64,000 nucleotides of DNA from Chaetoceros tenuissimus. Taxonomy: Eukaryota; Bacillariophyta; Thalassiosirophyceae; Chaetocerotales; Chaetocerotaceae. Shown piece after piece: positions 1-11,264 of this stretch. The DNA lies in assembly GCA_021927905.1 (NCBI GenBank), contig BLLK01000038.1:1550001-1614000 (forward strand). Reading direction: 5' to 3'. The notes beneath the pieces were generated by a model. It ran no database searches, was not told where the DNA came from, and was given only the letters and a program-made list of their open reading frames with translations. The stretch's first letter is position 1. Each line of letters begins with the position of its first letter. The position numbers and the translations under genes were made by a program.

Positions 1-3000
1 CAGTTATGAATCTTTGCGAATCCTTCCAACAGAGCCAAGTATCCACTTTCTAACACGTGTTTCCAAACATCATGAAGAATTCCTTCTGATGCTGCTAGTG
101 ATGACGTTGACAAATGATCCCACAGAGTTAGATATCTGTCTGAAAGTTGATCAATATATGTATTACAATGTTCTTTAATCTTTGAACCAGCCCAGACGTC
201 ACCCAATGCAACAATCTTTTGAAAGGATAGAAGTGAGAAATGTAATTATAAAAGGAAAAAATGGACTAAACCATAACTTACGTTCGCAACAATTTTTCGG
301 CTCATGATAGCTCTGCTTCCACATATTTGCATAGATTTCAGGTGTATGGTATTGATAGCTCCGATGAGTTGCTTGTAGTATTTTATGATTGGCGAGTTCT
401 TCTTATTTACTGACCCAGAATTCATTTTTAAAATACATGCTTCTAGCAAACATGTCACGAAAAGGCAACTTGAAGAAGCGGCAAATAACTTTTCCATACA
501 CTTTGCAGTATATAGATTCTCATCTCTTCTTGAAAGATCGTCATGAAATAGAACCCAAGACTCAACTTGTTCGAGACTTATCCATGAAGCTAAGGATGCT
601 TGTCCTCTAGTAATAAATCTATTTGCCTTTGCAATGTCATCTTCCTCGGAGAGATGTGGAGCGTTAATATCAGCAACACAGTACTTAGTTACAAGCATGT
701 TCATGAAACGTTTCAAGACAGGATCTAATTGCGAATTAGATGAATTCCTTGGCATACCAAACGAGTTGCTTCTATTGAAGTTTCTGAAACCACTTTGAGG
801 GGGAGGTATGTCTCGAGGGAAACGATCTATCAAAATATGGTCTGACCTCTTGTTAGTACCAAGCAGGATAGATTCGTTTCCTCCCGTTCCAGAACACAAG
901 CGAAAAACGGTAAGGAAATAGAGGTCATAAAGGTTGCATATCACAGTCACTATTTGAGATGTGGCAATTGGAAGCTTTGTATTGATGTCTAGAAGCCTTA
1001 TGCTCCATCTAGCCAAGCCATTTAGTGCTGTTTTTGTTGCCAGCGCAATTTCGTTCTTTGATGAGTAAGACAAGACTTTATCAAATAGAGTTTTCCGCTC
1101 ATCTATGATACCATCTAAAGTAAGGGTCAAATCTAAGCTAGTTAGATTGTCAGATTTTTCCTTTGCACCGTCTATCTCTACTAAAGCAAACGGATTTTGA
1201 CCCTCCTCAAAGAATGACTCCAAAGTTTTTGTCGGTTGAGAGTTGTAATTATTGTACCAAGCTTGTCGACAATTTTCTCTTGCTACTAATGTGCAGGTGG
1301 ATTGCTGCACTCCAAGAAGAAAGTTGTTGATAGACTTGATCACTTGGGTCTGTGACTCGTCGTCATCATCATTTTCGATAAAATCTATGGGTAGTAAATC
1401 CCATGTCTCACTAGCCATCATGGTTCCAATTTCGGTCATGGCTTCTTCATGCGCACCACTGATATATTTTTCACATAGTCTTCCAAAGGATTTTTTGAGG
1501 CTGCATTCATTCTTGCTTTCAGAAAGAAACGATATAGCCAAGTCTCTATCTCCCTCTTGAACAAAGCTCCTACCAATAGTCAAGAACTGCTCGCATAGTT
1601 TGTAAATATCAGACAAGGACTCCAAGTCCTGTCTCCAAGTCAAACTCCAGTCTTCTTCTTCTTTATCTTCGGTGGAAGTGAAAATAGTTTCTAGAAACTG
1701 TACCAGAACTGATTTACAATGCAACCACAATGCGCGTTTGTTGCTACTTATCGATATCGCAAGTTCTTCAAACTTTTCTTGGTCATCACTAACATCATTG
1801 TCTTGAGGACCAGATATACTATGAGGTATCCTAGGAATATCAGTGTCACTATCGCTATGATTCCGAAGATGTTGGATAGGAGATGAAGTCCGGCTACAAT
1901 TGGATGCGGAAGTTGACTTTGTGTGGTCATCCTTTGTACAATCCAAATCATCACATGTAGCCACAAGGCTACACGATTCAGATTCTTCATCTGCCGTGTT
2001 ATTCTCTCCTTCAATTTTGCAAGTGTAGCAGTTTGTATGCCATTTTAGTAGTTTTTGATAAGAATTCAGAACTTCAGATAAGGAAAGGCATAGTTTGTGA
2101 AAGATTCCAACAATATTAGGGTCGCGTTCATCGAATTCCAACCGTATGGAAAAGAGATTATTCGTTAGGGCTCTGACTGACGCCGCATCCTGGCCAAAAC
2201 ACTGAATTTTTTGTAAACTCTCTCGTATTTCGGCAATATTAGATTCAAAAGTGGAGGGCTCTTCTGTAGAACAATCATACAAAACGGTTGGGTCCAGTAA
2301 AGCTTTCGCCAGAGATCGATCTGCCTCAAAGCAAAGAGCCTTGTGTATCGAGTATGCCCATTGTGATGCAAAGTCATCGGGCAAATCCTCTTCCTCCTCT
2401 TCCTGTGAACGGTCATCATTACTTGTCAATTTTGATTCCTCCATCTTCAAGTCATCAAAAGTGATTCTAGCTTCCAATAATGTATTGTACTCATTGTGTA
2501 TTTTCTCATTCCACTTGTACTCAAATTCACCATTACACCGTTGAAATATAAATGCCATGAGTTCTTCTTCAACTTTTTGACATAGATAATTCATAATTTG
2601 AGAAACTCGTTCTCTACTTTCATCCAGACATTCCAACCTAAGATACGTATCATCTCGTAACAACTTATTCTTCAAATTCTCGCAAGTTTTCAGGACATTA
2701 TCAAGACCATTAGAATCTTGAAGCAAATTCGTAGTAAAATTATGAACAAAATCAAAGACCCTTGCTTCCATTTCAGCAACCTCTTCAATTTTCATCATTA
2801 TAGCCTGCAATTGTAGCAAAAGATCTCTCTTATTTGATTCTTCCAAAATATAGAGTCCGCCCAAAACACCATCTCGACTAACACCTAAACCTTCATCGCG
2901 ACCTTTAGCTCTTTGAACATATGTAATAGCCTGTTTGGCATACGATAATGCACTTGTCACATCATGATCTACAGCCTGCGCCCTCTTCATTTCGAGTGCA

Positions 3001-3974
3001 ATTACTTCTTCCTTGAATTTGACTTTTTGCAACAATGTAGCAGTCACAGTTTGATGCAATTCATCCAAAGTCGACATTTTCTCAATTAAATATGCATTTT
3101 GCTGCATAGCACTTTCTGTAAATAAATCATTTTCAGCATCCTTGTATTCATCAAAATCTTCCCATGGCATAGATTGCAATATCTCCAATATAGTATTTTC
3201 CGAATCGCAATATTCATCAGTAAGTTCCTTTATATATTGTTCATTTTCAGTATCAAGCTCATCGATTCCAACGTCAGATTTATCCCTATCTATTTGACAT
3301 TTGAGAATAAATTGTCCTTCCGCTGTAGTTGTATCCTGATGCGGTAGGAAATCAGGTATACCATTCCAAGTATCCATCCACGTTTCATCGTTTTGAAAAG
3401 AATAAAATGATTTATGAACTGCATCTATAGATTTTGACTCCAAATCTTCTTTTTGACTTTCGTCCTGTATTCTTTCTTGAGGTTCCGCATCTACAGATTG
3501 AGGTTTGACTTTTGCTTCCTTTGCATTGATAGATAAAGTATTGTCAATGACAGTTACTGCTTTGCATTGTGGTTCTAGTTCCAAGCCAGTATAACTATCT
3601 TCTGTTTCCATCTCAAGTTCAAGACTTTGACTAGGATTCAATTCTAAAGTAAGAGAATGCTGCGATGAATTCATATTTGTAAATGTTCTTTCCGATATTT
3701 CCTTTGGATCGCCGTCTAACAGCCAGTCATATGGATGATCAAATGCATCATTATCATCAGTCTGTTGCTCGTCATTTTCAAAACGAAGGGACGAAAGCGC
3801 CATCATGGCCTCATCAATATTATCACAATCTAAATTTGTCTCGGAGTTGCAATGACTTTCATTTGCATCTCTTTCCAAATCTATTTCATCTATCGAGTCC
3901 TCTTGTCCATGTTGTGACGATGGTTGTGTGAAGGATACCTTGGGCGTGACTACATTTCGTACAGACTTTTTCAT
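1..3974 (-). CDS. VPS50: Syndetin/VPS50 homologue, 3' end outside window
   Basis: Predicted subunit of the EARP complex, which tethers and recycles endosomal vesicles. The start is ATG at 3974. The first exon (282-3974) gives 1231 codons: an acidic, low-complexity N-terminal third, a helical middle (around residues 300-560), a second acidic linker, and a C-terminal part that resembles syndetin. The recognised cues are a segment reading ETWDLLPID, corresponding to ELCPVK-type sequence in animal syndetin, a YFLTVFRLC segment, and, after the intron, VWKHVLESGYLALLEGFAKI, matching the family's conserved C-terminus. A 66-bp intron (216-281, GTAAGT...AG) is phase 0; the frame continues from 215 to position 1 without a stop. 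The acidic N-terminal extension is longer than I expect for the family. Identification rests on remembered family motifs and is moderate to good. Confidence 0.75.
216..281 (-). other. Intron in VPS50
   Basis: On the minus strand the donor is GTAAGT at 281 and the acceptor ends CAAAAG at 216; 66 bp, phase 0. Reading unspliced gives a short nonsense tail, whereas splicing restores the conserved syndetin C-terminus. Both exon edges carry ATTGTTGC, a small direct repeat across the intron. Confidence 0.75.
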
Positions 3975-4682
3975 CCTAAATTAAAATAGAAATGAAAACA
4001 TTTGAAAGTATTGGAAATGAGATCTAGAGATTCAAAGAGAAATAAGAAACATTGGTAACATACCAGAATGCAATCTGTCGAGTTTTACTGTACTTCCAAA
4101 TGGAAGGATTGAGATGATTCGGGTCCGTCTCGTGAGGTCGGCTTTCCTCTTCTTCCTCTTTTCTCATGATGGAAGTAGACATTGTATTAGTTTTGATATT
4201 CTATTCATAAATAAGTATTGTAGAACTACCTTGACTTATGATGTGAGTAAGGTATTAGAAATGCACTGTAAAACAACGAGTGGTTTGTGGTTTGCTCTCC
4301 CGTCTCGGCTGCCAATTTTATATTACCTCTAAATTAGTACAACAAGACTCAATTGACATGGACAATTTCAAAGAAGAAAAAAGAAACCAATTTCGGATAA
4401 AAGATGAGATGGACTGGTATAGGGATTTCATCACCAAGGAATATCAGAGTTATTATGATATATAATTTTCATTAGTCTTTATGCAACAGCGACTACAGAC
4501 TAATCCGGCATTTCACTTTCCAAGAGTGCATACGGTACTTTTTAAAATCGAATTAGAAATGAACTTGCAAAGAATTTTGTGATAAAATTTCATTAGAATT
4601 ATAATGCAATTCATATAAAATGTACCACTTTTGTATTAATCTTTGTGGCTTACTCGTGTGAAATATGTAAAAAGTGTAGCGT
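3975..4682. other. Intergenic between VPS50 and array gene A
   Basis: No convincing gene. It holds the presumed VPS50 promoter (minus strand) and the 3' flank of gene A. A 35-codon frame at 4359-4466 (plus) is too short to support. At 4340-4357 lies an 18-bp string, AACAAGACTCAATTGACA, which recurs exactly just upstream of RAD54 (37902-37919). Shorter versions occur near 24.88 and 29.84 kb. Confidence 0.5.
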
Positions 4683-7547
4683 TTAATACATCCACGGCTT
4701 ATCATCCAATAAGACTACTTCGGGAAGTACATCCGCTGGAGGTACTCCCAACATATTCAGCTCTTCGTTGCAGTTGAAAAAGTAAGAAGGATCAGGATAT
4801 CCATGCTTTGCAGTACCGCCAGTCAAGGATGTTTTATGATGAATAGAAGCCCATATGCATTGATTATCGAGTCTTGTGGTCATGGATGTCCCTACAGTAA
4901 ATGTAAGTCCGTGTTCAAAGGCATACCTTAGTCGTTTGAGAAGATTCTTTCCATCGTCGTTGTTGGGTAAGTAAGCTTTTACATTCTTACTTGAATGTCT
5001 CACATTGGGATAAGGATGATATGGCTTTTGCATTGCGGCGTAGATTTGATAGTGAATTTGTATTGTGTCTTCATCATAACCGGAACATTTTTTAGGAATG
5101 ACTGCAAGACACATTCTTCCGCTAGGCGATTTGCCTTGGGGTTCTTTCACCCATGTTTGGCAAGTAGGACAGCGAGGAGATGATTCTATAGACTTTTGAA
5201 TGCAATCTTGGTGAAATATGTGAACACAACTGCAAGAAAGCGATCGCAAAGTATGGGCGGTTGGTCCAAGCTCCTCAAAACAGATTGGGCACTCTTGTTT
5301 CTGATCATACTTGCATTGTGGGATGTTCCCCATGGAATTTATAACAATGTCTCCAAGATTGTTCGGGGCATTGTAATTGTGGACCAGTGGGCTGGTACGA
5401 GATAAATCATTTCTCAATATGCGATCATAACATACACTTCTCAAAACTGGGTTATACTTTTCATCCGATTCCACCACTGATTCAGTACCTGCTGGAGTAG
5501 ATCCGACATTGAGATGTGCATCCATCATATCTTGCAGCGACTTTTGAATGTAACCTATGCATTCTTCACCGAAGATGTCGCTACAAGGATTGTCAAATAT
5601 GACGACGGGTAAACATTGCGCAGGATCTTGTAGAATGATCTCATCATTGTAGTCATCCACTGGCCATTGACTGTTAACTCGCGCTTTATTACCAATAACA
5701 GTGTTGAAACTTTCTCTTGGAATCAATGCTGCAGGGTAGCATTGATCAATAACGAACCCTTCAACATCATACAGATCAATAGAGTAACTTTTTTTGCCTT
5801 GTAGCCGTAATAGAATAAGTCCAACGCTTTTGCTATTGGTAGCAAAAGCGTTTGTGTAGTTTCCAGTATATACACCAGGACCGAAGAATCCACGCTCACT
5901 ACGTTTCAAACCGTTAGTTCGAATTGATGCTGCAAATTCTGGCTTTGTGTAATGATAACCAGTGTCGACGAAAGAAGAGATATTGAGGGCTTTGAAGTTA
6001 TGTTGCTGATTCAAAAAACTTATCATAGACTGTATCAATTCATCAGATGAAGTAATGTCAACATGTTTAGCGAATGAGGGGTACTTTTCTCGCGCTTCAT
6101 GAATAATTTTGGCGCAACCAGCAACCATCGAGGTTGCTACAGCAGAAAGCATATCTTGGCAAGCTTTCCCATCATTAGAAGTCTCTAACTGAGAAAAGGT
6201 TTGGAGGGCATTACTAGAATCCACGTCCTTGTTTGGTGTAAAAGATTCAGCGGCGCTTACACTGATGGGTAAAACATGATTACTCTCAGCAACATAGAAA
6301 AAAGGAAAATCATCTATGGAATCGGATGCGTTTTGCATTGGATCAGGTTTAGGTCTATATGGCCCAATGTATTCACGAGTATTTCCATGGGAAATAGTTC
6401 CATCAATCTTCTTTTCGGATATCAGTGCCAACACCAGTTTCTCTACTTTCCCTTCATCTAGCCTATTCAATTTCTCTGAAAGTGCGCTAAATGATATAGT
6501 TCCCCTCAATGGAAGTTCGTTTAGAAGCACATTTTTTCGTAGTGCGGTATGCACCCTTCCAAAATACTTTTTCAGTGCTTTGTCTTTTTCATCGTTGAAT
6601 AGGTTGTCCTCAAACCCTACAATATCATTTTTTTGAAACAAACTGAAGAGATTTTTCAGTGTCAAAACCTCTGGATAGTCATTTTTCGAAAGTCGAACAC
6701 CTCTGGCTGCATCATTATTAAAAGGGCTAAGCATTCTGACAATGAAAAGCCATTTGAGACTTCGAAGCTCGGCATTACTCCCCATAGCAGAAAATACTCG
6801 AAGAGCGGAAAGGAATGATTCGTATGCCTTATTGTAACACTTTGACATGCTACTCATATATGCTTCACCAGCAGCTTCATGGATTCTCCCTTGTGTAAAG
6901 GGAGCAACAATGGACCTGTAGAATTGACCTTTTATTTTCTCATATTTTTTAATCAAATTGCGATTATCACCTGTCAAGGAGTAAAGATGAATCTTTACTA
7001 ATTCTGCCTGTACTTGATCTTCTGTAGATATCATACCCGAATCATTCCCATCTTGACTAATATAATACGGAGCAAGTTTTTGTATCATGATTTCCAGTTC
7101 TCGTATGTGCTTGGTTTCAAAAAGTATTTCACTATATTTGATTTGTGCTATGAACCATAACCGTTGATTTCGACAAGTTGGCTTCCCTCTGAAAGGATGG
7201 AAAGTATCTATTGTCTTTATGTACAATCTTTTTGCAAAATTTATATGTGGACAATTTGTATCCCAAACATTCTTTTTCTGTAGCGTCGATGATGTCTCTT
7301 CTAGAATCTTCTCTACATAGTTCTGAATTTTTATCATGGGAGTAAGCGGATGTTCGAGCAAATCAAAGAGCTTATGCTCCATATCAATGAGATTCTGAAA
7401 TTGCCTCTCGGTATCTTTGCTTGATTCTAAGCCATTGTGCAAACTCTCATATTCCGTGGGAACAGAAGAAGTTACTTGTTCACAAGAAATAGGTGACGTT
7501 TCATCATCACCTAAAGAAGACACTAGGCCATGGAGGAGTTCTTCCAT
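4683..7547 (-). CDS. Array gene A: CSN2-like/ART/RING/Deltex fusion
   Basis: A 954-residue protein, predicted E3 ubiquitin ligase with an ADP-ribosyltransferase (ART) module. In order: a CSN2-like helical and PCI winged-helix region (about 50-400) that lacks the first helices (no YYxAKALK or KSLKQ motif); an ART domain with His532 in HYT, FGPGVYTG, and DEIILQ supplying the putative catalytic Glu; a RING-H2 finger starting at Cys753 (CPIC...CPTC); then a Deltex C-terminal domain from about 804 to 943 with FTVGTSMTT, SIHHKT and HGYPDP. The start is the ATG at 7547. It is single-exon, 464 bp from gene B and in the same direction. Family knowledge: RING-DTC pairs in Deltex proteins transfer ubiquitin and bind ADP-ribose or NAD+. 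Substrate is unknown. The frame is intact. Confidence 0.85.
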   Translation of the reverse strand: MEELLHGLVSSLGDDETSPISCEQVTSSVPTEYESLHNGLESSKDTERQFQNLIDMEHKLFDLLEHPLTPMIKIQNYVEKILEETSSTLQKKNVWDTNCPHINFAKRLYIKTIDTFHPFRGKPTCRNQRLWFIAQIKYSEILFETKHIRELEIMIQKLAPYYISQDGNDSGMISTEDQVQAELVKIHLYSLTGDNRNLIKKYEKIKGQFYRSIVAPFTQGRIHEAAGEAYMSSMSKCYNKAYESFLSALRVFSAMGSNAELRSLKWLFIVRMLSPFNNDAARGVRLSKNDYPEVLTLKNLFSLFQKNDIVGFEDNLFNDEKDKALKKYFGRVHTALRKNVLLNELPLRGTISFSALSEKLNRLDEGKVEKLVLALISEKKIDGTISHGNTREYIGPYRPKPDPMQNASDSIDDFPFFYVAESNHVLPISVSAAESFTPNKDVDSSNALQTFSQLETSNDGKACQDMLSAVATSMVAGCAKIIHEAREKYPSFAKHVDITSSDELIQSMISFLNQQHNFKALNISSFVDTGYHYTKPEFAASIRTNGLKRSERGFFGPGVYTGNYTNAFATNSKSVGLILLRLQGKKSYSIDLYDVEGFVIDQCYPAALIPRESFNTVIGNKARVNSQWPVDDYNDEIILQDPAQCLPVVIFDNPCSDIFGEECIGYIQKSLQDMMDAHLNVGSTPAGTESVVESDEKYNPVLRSVCYDRILRNDLSRTSPLVHNYNAPNNLGDIVINSMGNIPQCKYDQKQECPICFEELGPTAHTLRSLSCSCVHIFHQDCIQKSIESSPRCPTCQTWVKEPQGKSPSGRMCLAVIPKKCSGYDEDTIQIHYQIYAAMQKPYHPYPNVRHSSKNVKAYLPNNDDGKNLLKRLRYAFEHGLTFTVGTSMTTRLDNQCIWASIHHKTSLTGGTAKHGYPDPSYFFNCNEELNMLGVPPADVLPEVVLLDDKPWMY

Positions 7548-8011
7548 ATTTTTATGTTTCGGACTTGGTTGACGTATCTATTTTGATGAGTACTGTTGTG
7601 ATGCATCAATCTTCGGTTCAAAGATAGCTGGGTACCGATAGTTGATAGAGGGAACTTTGTTTTTATAACACACTGGTACGGATTTGCATTACATAGAAAG
7701 ACTCTCGTTGAGATAGTTGATAGTTGATGCAAAATGAGACAAAGGTGCGACTTCTCGACGTACCTACGTCCTACGTCTAGGTAGATTCGACACTAAATAC
7801 TAAAATCATCAAAATCCAAGAAGTTAGCAGTCTGAGTGAGTCTGTCTAAGTCTATTTTGATGTAATGTAGTGATACAAATGTCGTGGTTTTAGCTAAAGA
7901 ATATCAAAGAACAGTGGTTTTTAGTTTTGTTCTTCATTTTTCTAAAAATGAAAATGCATTTTTATTTAGTGCATAAAAGTATGGAAAATCTCGGGCAACA
8001 TCACCAATTAT
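7548..8011. other. Intergenic between array genes A and B
   Basis: About 460 bp, AT-rich, with no supported gene. It must hold the promoter of A and the terminator of B. A 69-codon minus-strand frame overlapping the start of A has no recognisable features. Confidence 0.5.
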
Positions 8012-10972
8012 TTAAAAGTTGAAGTCGTAGGGGAGATCATCTGCTGGAGGAACTCCCAATCTATCAAGCTCATCGTTGCAGTTGAAAAAGTAAGAAGGAT
8101 CCGGATATCCATGTTTCGCGGTTCCGCCATCCAATGAGGTCTTGTGATGAATAGAAGCCCATGAACACTGATTCTTGTGTCCAGTGGTTATGGATGTCCC
8201 AACAGTAAAGGTAAGTCCATGCTCGAAAGCATACTTCAATCGCTTGAGTAGCTTCTTTCCTTCAGCATTGTTTGGAAGGTATGCCTTGACATTCTTTCCA
8301 TCGTGATGAACATTTGGATTGGGATGATACGGTTTTTGTATCCCAGCGTTCATCCGGTAGTGTATGACAATTGTGTTCACTGTATAACCCGAGCATCTGG
8401 ATTCATGAATGAATATGTACATTTTTCCACTAGGTGATTTTCCTTGAGGTTCTTTCACCCACTTTCGACAACGAGGACAGCAAGGTGAATGTTCGAGAGA
8501 GCTTTGGATACATTCTTCATGATAGATGTGACTGCAAGAAAGAGATCGCAAGGTATGAGAGTCTGATCCTAGTTCTTGCAAGCAAATTGCACATTCAAGA
8601 GATTCATCATACTTGAATTTGGGGATGTACAAAGCAACAACTCCCATACGATATGGAGCAAAGTAATGATATAGTAGATGTTCCGAACATCTATCAACAT
8701 TATCCTTTTTCTTGCGATCACGAATCTTTGAGAAAATTGAAAATGGCAAACATCTTTGGATTTCAACCATATGTTGACTTTCGGGAACATTGAGGGAATT
8801 ATCCATCAAATCTTGCAAAGAGTGTTGAATATACTCTATACATTCTGTACCAGTAGCATTACCAAGTGGAGCGTCAAAGATGACAATAGGAACACACTGG
8901 GCAGGAGTTTGGATTACAAACTCAGTATGCATATCATGAATGTCTCCAAAAGGATCACCTCTATTCTTATTGCCAATGATCGTGTCGAAGATTCTGTTCT
9001 TATCCTTCCTTTCGCCAAATCTACCTTTTTCACCTTGCAATCTGAGCAAAATCAGTCCGACATTCTTGGATTTAGAAGCAAAGGCCGTCGGATTACTAGC
9101 GGTGTACACGCCTGGGCCAAAGACGCCCCTTTCACTGCATCTCAAACCAGTCCTTCGAATTGATGATACACATTCTGGCTTTGTATAGTGATAACCAATA
9201 TCAATTAAAGAAAAGACTTTTCTTTTCTTGAATTCCTGGTGCTTGCTCAAGAACGTCTCAAGTAATTGATCCAAATTGTCCACCGAAGTAATATCAACAT
9301 GTCTTGCGAATAAAGGATATCTTTCTCGTGCTTCTATGATAAGCTTGATAGCACTCTGTTTTAGGGAAAATATTTGGTAATTAAAGCTTCGCCTATCAAG
9401 CGTTTCCTCCGTTAAGTCACAATCAACGCTACTACGATGGCATATTTGAATTTCATGATCGCTTTTTGCGATATGAGAATGAAACTGACCATGGCTTAGA
9501 GATAACTGCACAGGATTTGAGAAGAAAAAGTTTGAGGAGTAAGGAGGTAGAGGCTTTGGCACAGGCTTTTGTACAAAATTCAATTTTGGCCTTGCTGGAT
9601 TGGGGACTGTTGATATGATTGAGTGATTCTGCTGAAGACACCGAGACCCAACATATTCATTAGTTATCAAGTCAATCTTCCCTCTAACCCTAGAATCAAA
9701 TATCATGGTGTTTATCATGGCTATCACTGCTGACTCTTCCAACCCATTCAATTTATTGGATAGTGTTGTTATCGACACTGTTGAATTAAATGGCAGCTGT
9801 TTGAAAAGAATATTCTCTCTCAATTTCTCTTGTATCTGGAGAAGATATTTTTCAATTGCTGTTTCGTTCACCAAGTTGAAACTTAAATCGAAGGCCGCCA
9901 TATGTTCTCTTTTGAAAGAATCAAATAACTGAACCAAATTCGAGATTTGTGGCTCATCTTTTGGAAGTTTTAGATGTTGTTTTCTATCTTTTTCAAGTGG
10001 ACTTTTGTGTGATCCCTCCAGCATTTTAATCACAAAGAGAAATTTGAGACATCGAATATCATCACTACTACCACAAATCCTGTATTGTTCCAAGGCCGAT
10101 AAAAATGCAGCATAAGGTTTATGATAATTAAGAGGAGTGTCCAAATAGATTTCGCCTGCAGTCTCATGAACTCTGGCAAGCGTAAAAGGTTCTAGGCCGC
10201 CCCACAATTTACAAGTTTTCATGCTTTCATAACTACTAATTGCGAATCTTGAAGTTTCCTTTTTCAAGAAATACAGTTGCATCTTCAGAATTTCGGCATG
10301 CAGTTGGTCTTCCGACGAATGTTTATTTTCCTTGAAGTAATATTGAGCAAGCCTTGGTATAATAGCTTCTAAGCCTTGAACTTCTTTGAGTTCAAAGAGT
10401 ACTTCACCAAGCTTTAGTTGCGACTTGAACCATAGTTTTTGGTTTCTGCATTGTGTGTTTCCAGTAACAGGATGAAAGGTTTCTATAGAAACCTCGTAAA
10501 CTCTGTATGCAAATGCTTTGATTACGGATGATTTCCCTCTTAACTCACCATTTCCAATATATAGAGATGAAATACATTCAAAAATCTGCTCAATACTCCT
10601 CTCTAAGGTTGCTTTTGGAATTTCTTCTAGAAGGGGACTCGCCAGTGAAAATAAAAGTCTTGAATACAGAACATATGCAGGAGTAAAGTCTCTCATAGTC
10701 AACCTCAGTTTGATCATTTGTTTCAAACTCTTCAAGAACCATATTCCTTTAACAGACGCATACTGGTATTTGGTATGATTTCCAACAAACCTCAAAACTT
10801 CTAAATAGACATTCTCGAGAACCATCACCTCTTCAAATTTCATCATGGCCTCATCTGGTCTCAAAGATTTTGCCGAGGTATACAACTTTTCTATTTCCAG
10901 TGGAATAGATCCTGCACGATCTATTACATTAGAAAAGAACAAAGAAACAACATCTTTTTGCGCTGTACTCAT
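8012..10972 (-). CDS. Array gene B: CSN2-like/ART/RING/Deltex fusion
   Basis: A 986-residue protein when read from the ATG at 10972; the frame stays open 16 codons upstream but only to a TTG. It has a CSN2-like region from the N-terminus (LKSLKQMIKLRL near residue 90, KLWFKSQLKLGEVLF, then a PCI winged helix around 380-450), followed by a proline-rich linker. The ART domain has His595 (HYT), GPGVYTAS and a TEFVIQ catalytic-Glu segment, and carries a shortened insert between the second and third motifs. RING starts at Cys794 (CAIC...CPRC). The DTC domain is about 844-980 with SWASIHHKT and HGYPDP. It is divergent from gene C across 292 bp, so the two may share a promoter. Predicted ADP-ribose-linked E3 ligase; substrate unknown. 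Confidence 0.85.
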   Translation of the reverse strand: MSTAQKDVVSLFFSNVIDRAGSIPLEIEKLYTSAKSLRPDEAMMKFEEVMVLENVYLEVLRFVGNHTKYQYASVKGIWFLKSLKQMIKLRLTMRDFTPAYVLYSRLLFSLASPLLEEIPKATLERSIEQIFECISSLYIGNGELRGKSSVIKAFAYRVYEVSIETFHPVTGNTQCRNQKLWFKSQLKLGEVLFELKEVQGLEAIIPRLAQYYFKENKHSSEDQLHAEILKMQLYFLKKETSRFAISSYESMKTCKLWGGLEPFTLARVHETAGEIYLDTPLNYHKPYAAFLSALEQYRICGSSDDIRCLKFLFVIKMLEGSHKSPLEKDRKQHLKLPKDEPQISNLVQLFDSFKREHMAAFDLSFNLVNETAIEKYLLQIQEKLRENILFKQLPFNSTVSITTLSNKLNGLEESAVIAMINTMIFDSRVRGKIDLITNEYVGSRCLQQNHSIISTVPNPARPKLNFVQKPVPKPLPPYSSNFFFSNPVQLSLSHGQFHSHIAKSDHEIQICHRSSVDCDLTEETLDRRSFNYQIFSLKQSAIKLIIEARERYPLFARHVDITSVDNLDQLLETFLSKHQEFKKRKVFSLIDIGYHYTKPECVSSIRRTGLRCSERGVFGPGVYTASNPTAFASKSKNVGLILLRLQGEKGRFGERKDKNRIFDTIIGNKNRGDPFGDIHDMHTEFVIQTPAQCVPIVIFDAPLGNATGTECIEYIQHSLQDLMDNSLNVPESQHMVEIQRCLPFSIFSKIRDRKKKDNVDRCSEHLLYHYFAPYRMGVVALYIPKFKYDESLECAICLQELGSDSHTLRSLSCSHIYHEECIQSSLEHSPCCPRCRKWVKEPQGKSPSGKMYIFIHESRCSGYTVNTIVIHYRMNAGIQKPYHPNPNVHHDGKNVKAYLPNNAEGKKLLKRLKYAFEHGLTFTVGTSITTGHKNQCSWASIHHKTSLDGGTAKHGYPDPSYFFNCNDELDRLGVPPADDLPYDFNF

Positions 10973-11264
10973 GTTCCTTGAAATTATATGATAGGGTGAA
11001 GTATAATTTGTATTTGCCAATTAGTTCTTTTGTGATCATGGATATGGATCTATGAGAAGAGGTGCTCCGATAGGCCATTCCATTGATGTCAAAGTCCTTT
11101 AACGGTAATTTTAACCGTCACAGGGCACTCATCCATGACCACAACAAGGCAGAACACCAAGGAACAATTGTAATTGCAGCATTACATATGACATATGAAC
11201 TTTCGATGCATATCGGCATCTAGTTATAATTACTGTTACTCAATATCTCCATTCAAGAATAATA
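10973..11264. promoter_or_regulatory. Divergent promoter region of genes B and C
   Basis: Only 292 bp separate the two starts, so regulatory sites for both must lie here. Visible is an inverted pair ACGGT-n7-ACCGT near 11104-11120 (the right arm extends to AACCGTC, a Myb-like core) and a tandem ACATATG pair near 11184-11197. No TATA box stands out. Co-regulation is inference. Confidence 0.4.

Noticed and set aside
4359-4466. A 35-codon gene downstream of the AACAAGACTCAATTGACA motif
   Set aside because: Too short, no homologue in the window and no domain.
7523-7732. A 69-codon minus-strand frame overlapping the start of gene A
   Set aside because: No resemblance to the missing CSN2 helices or to any motif; likely chance.
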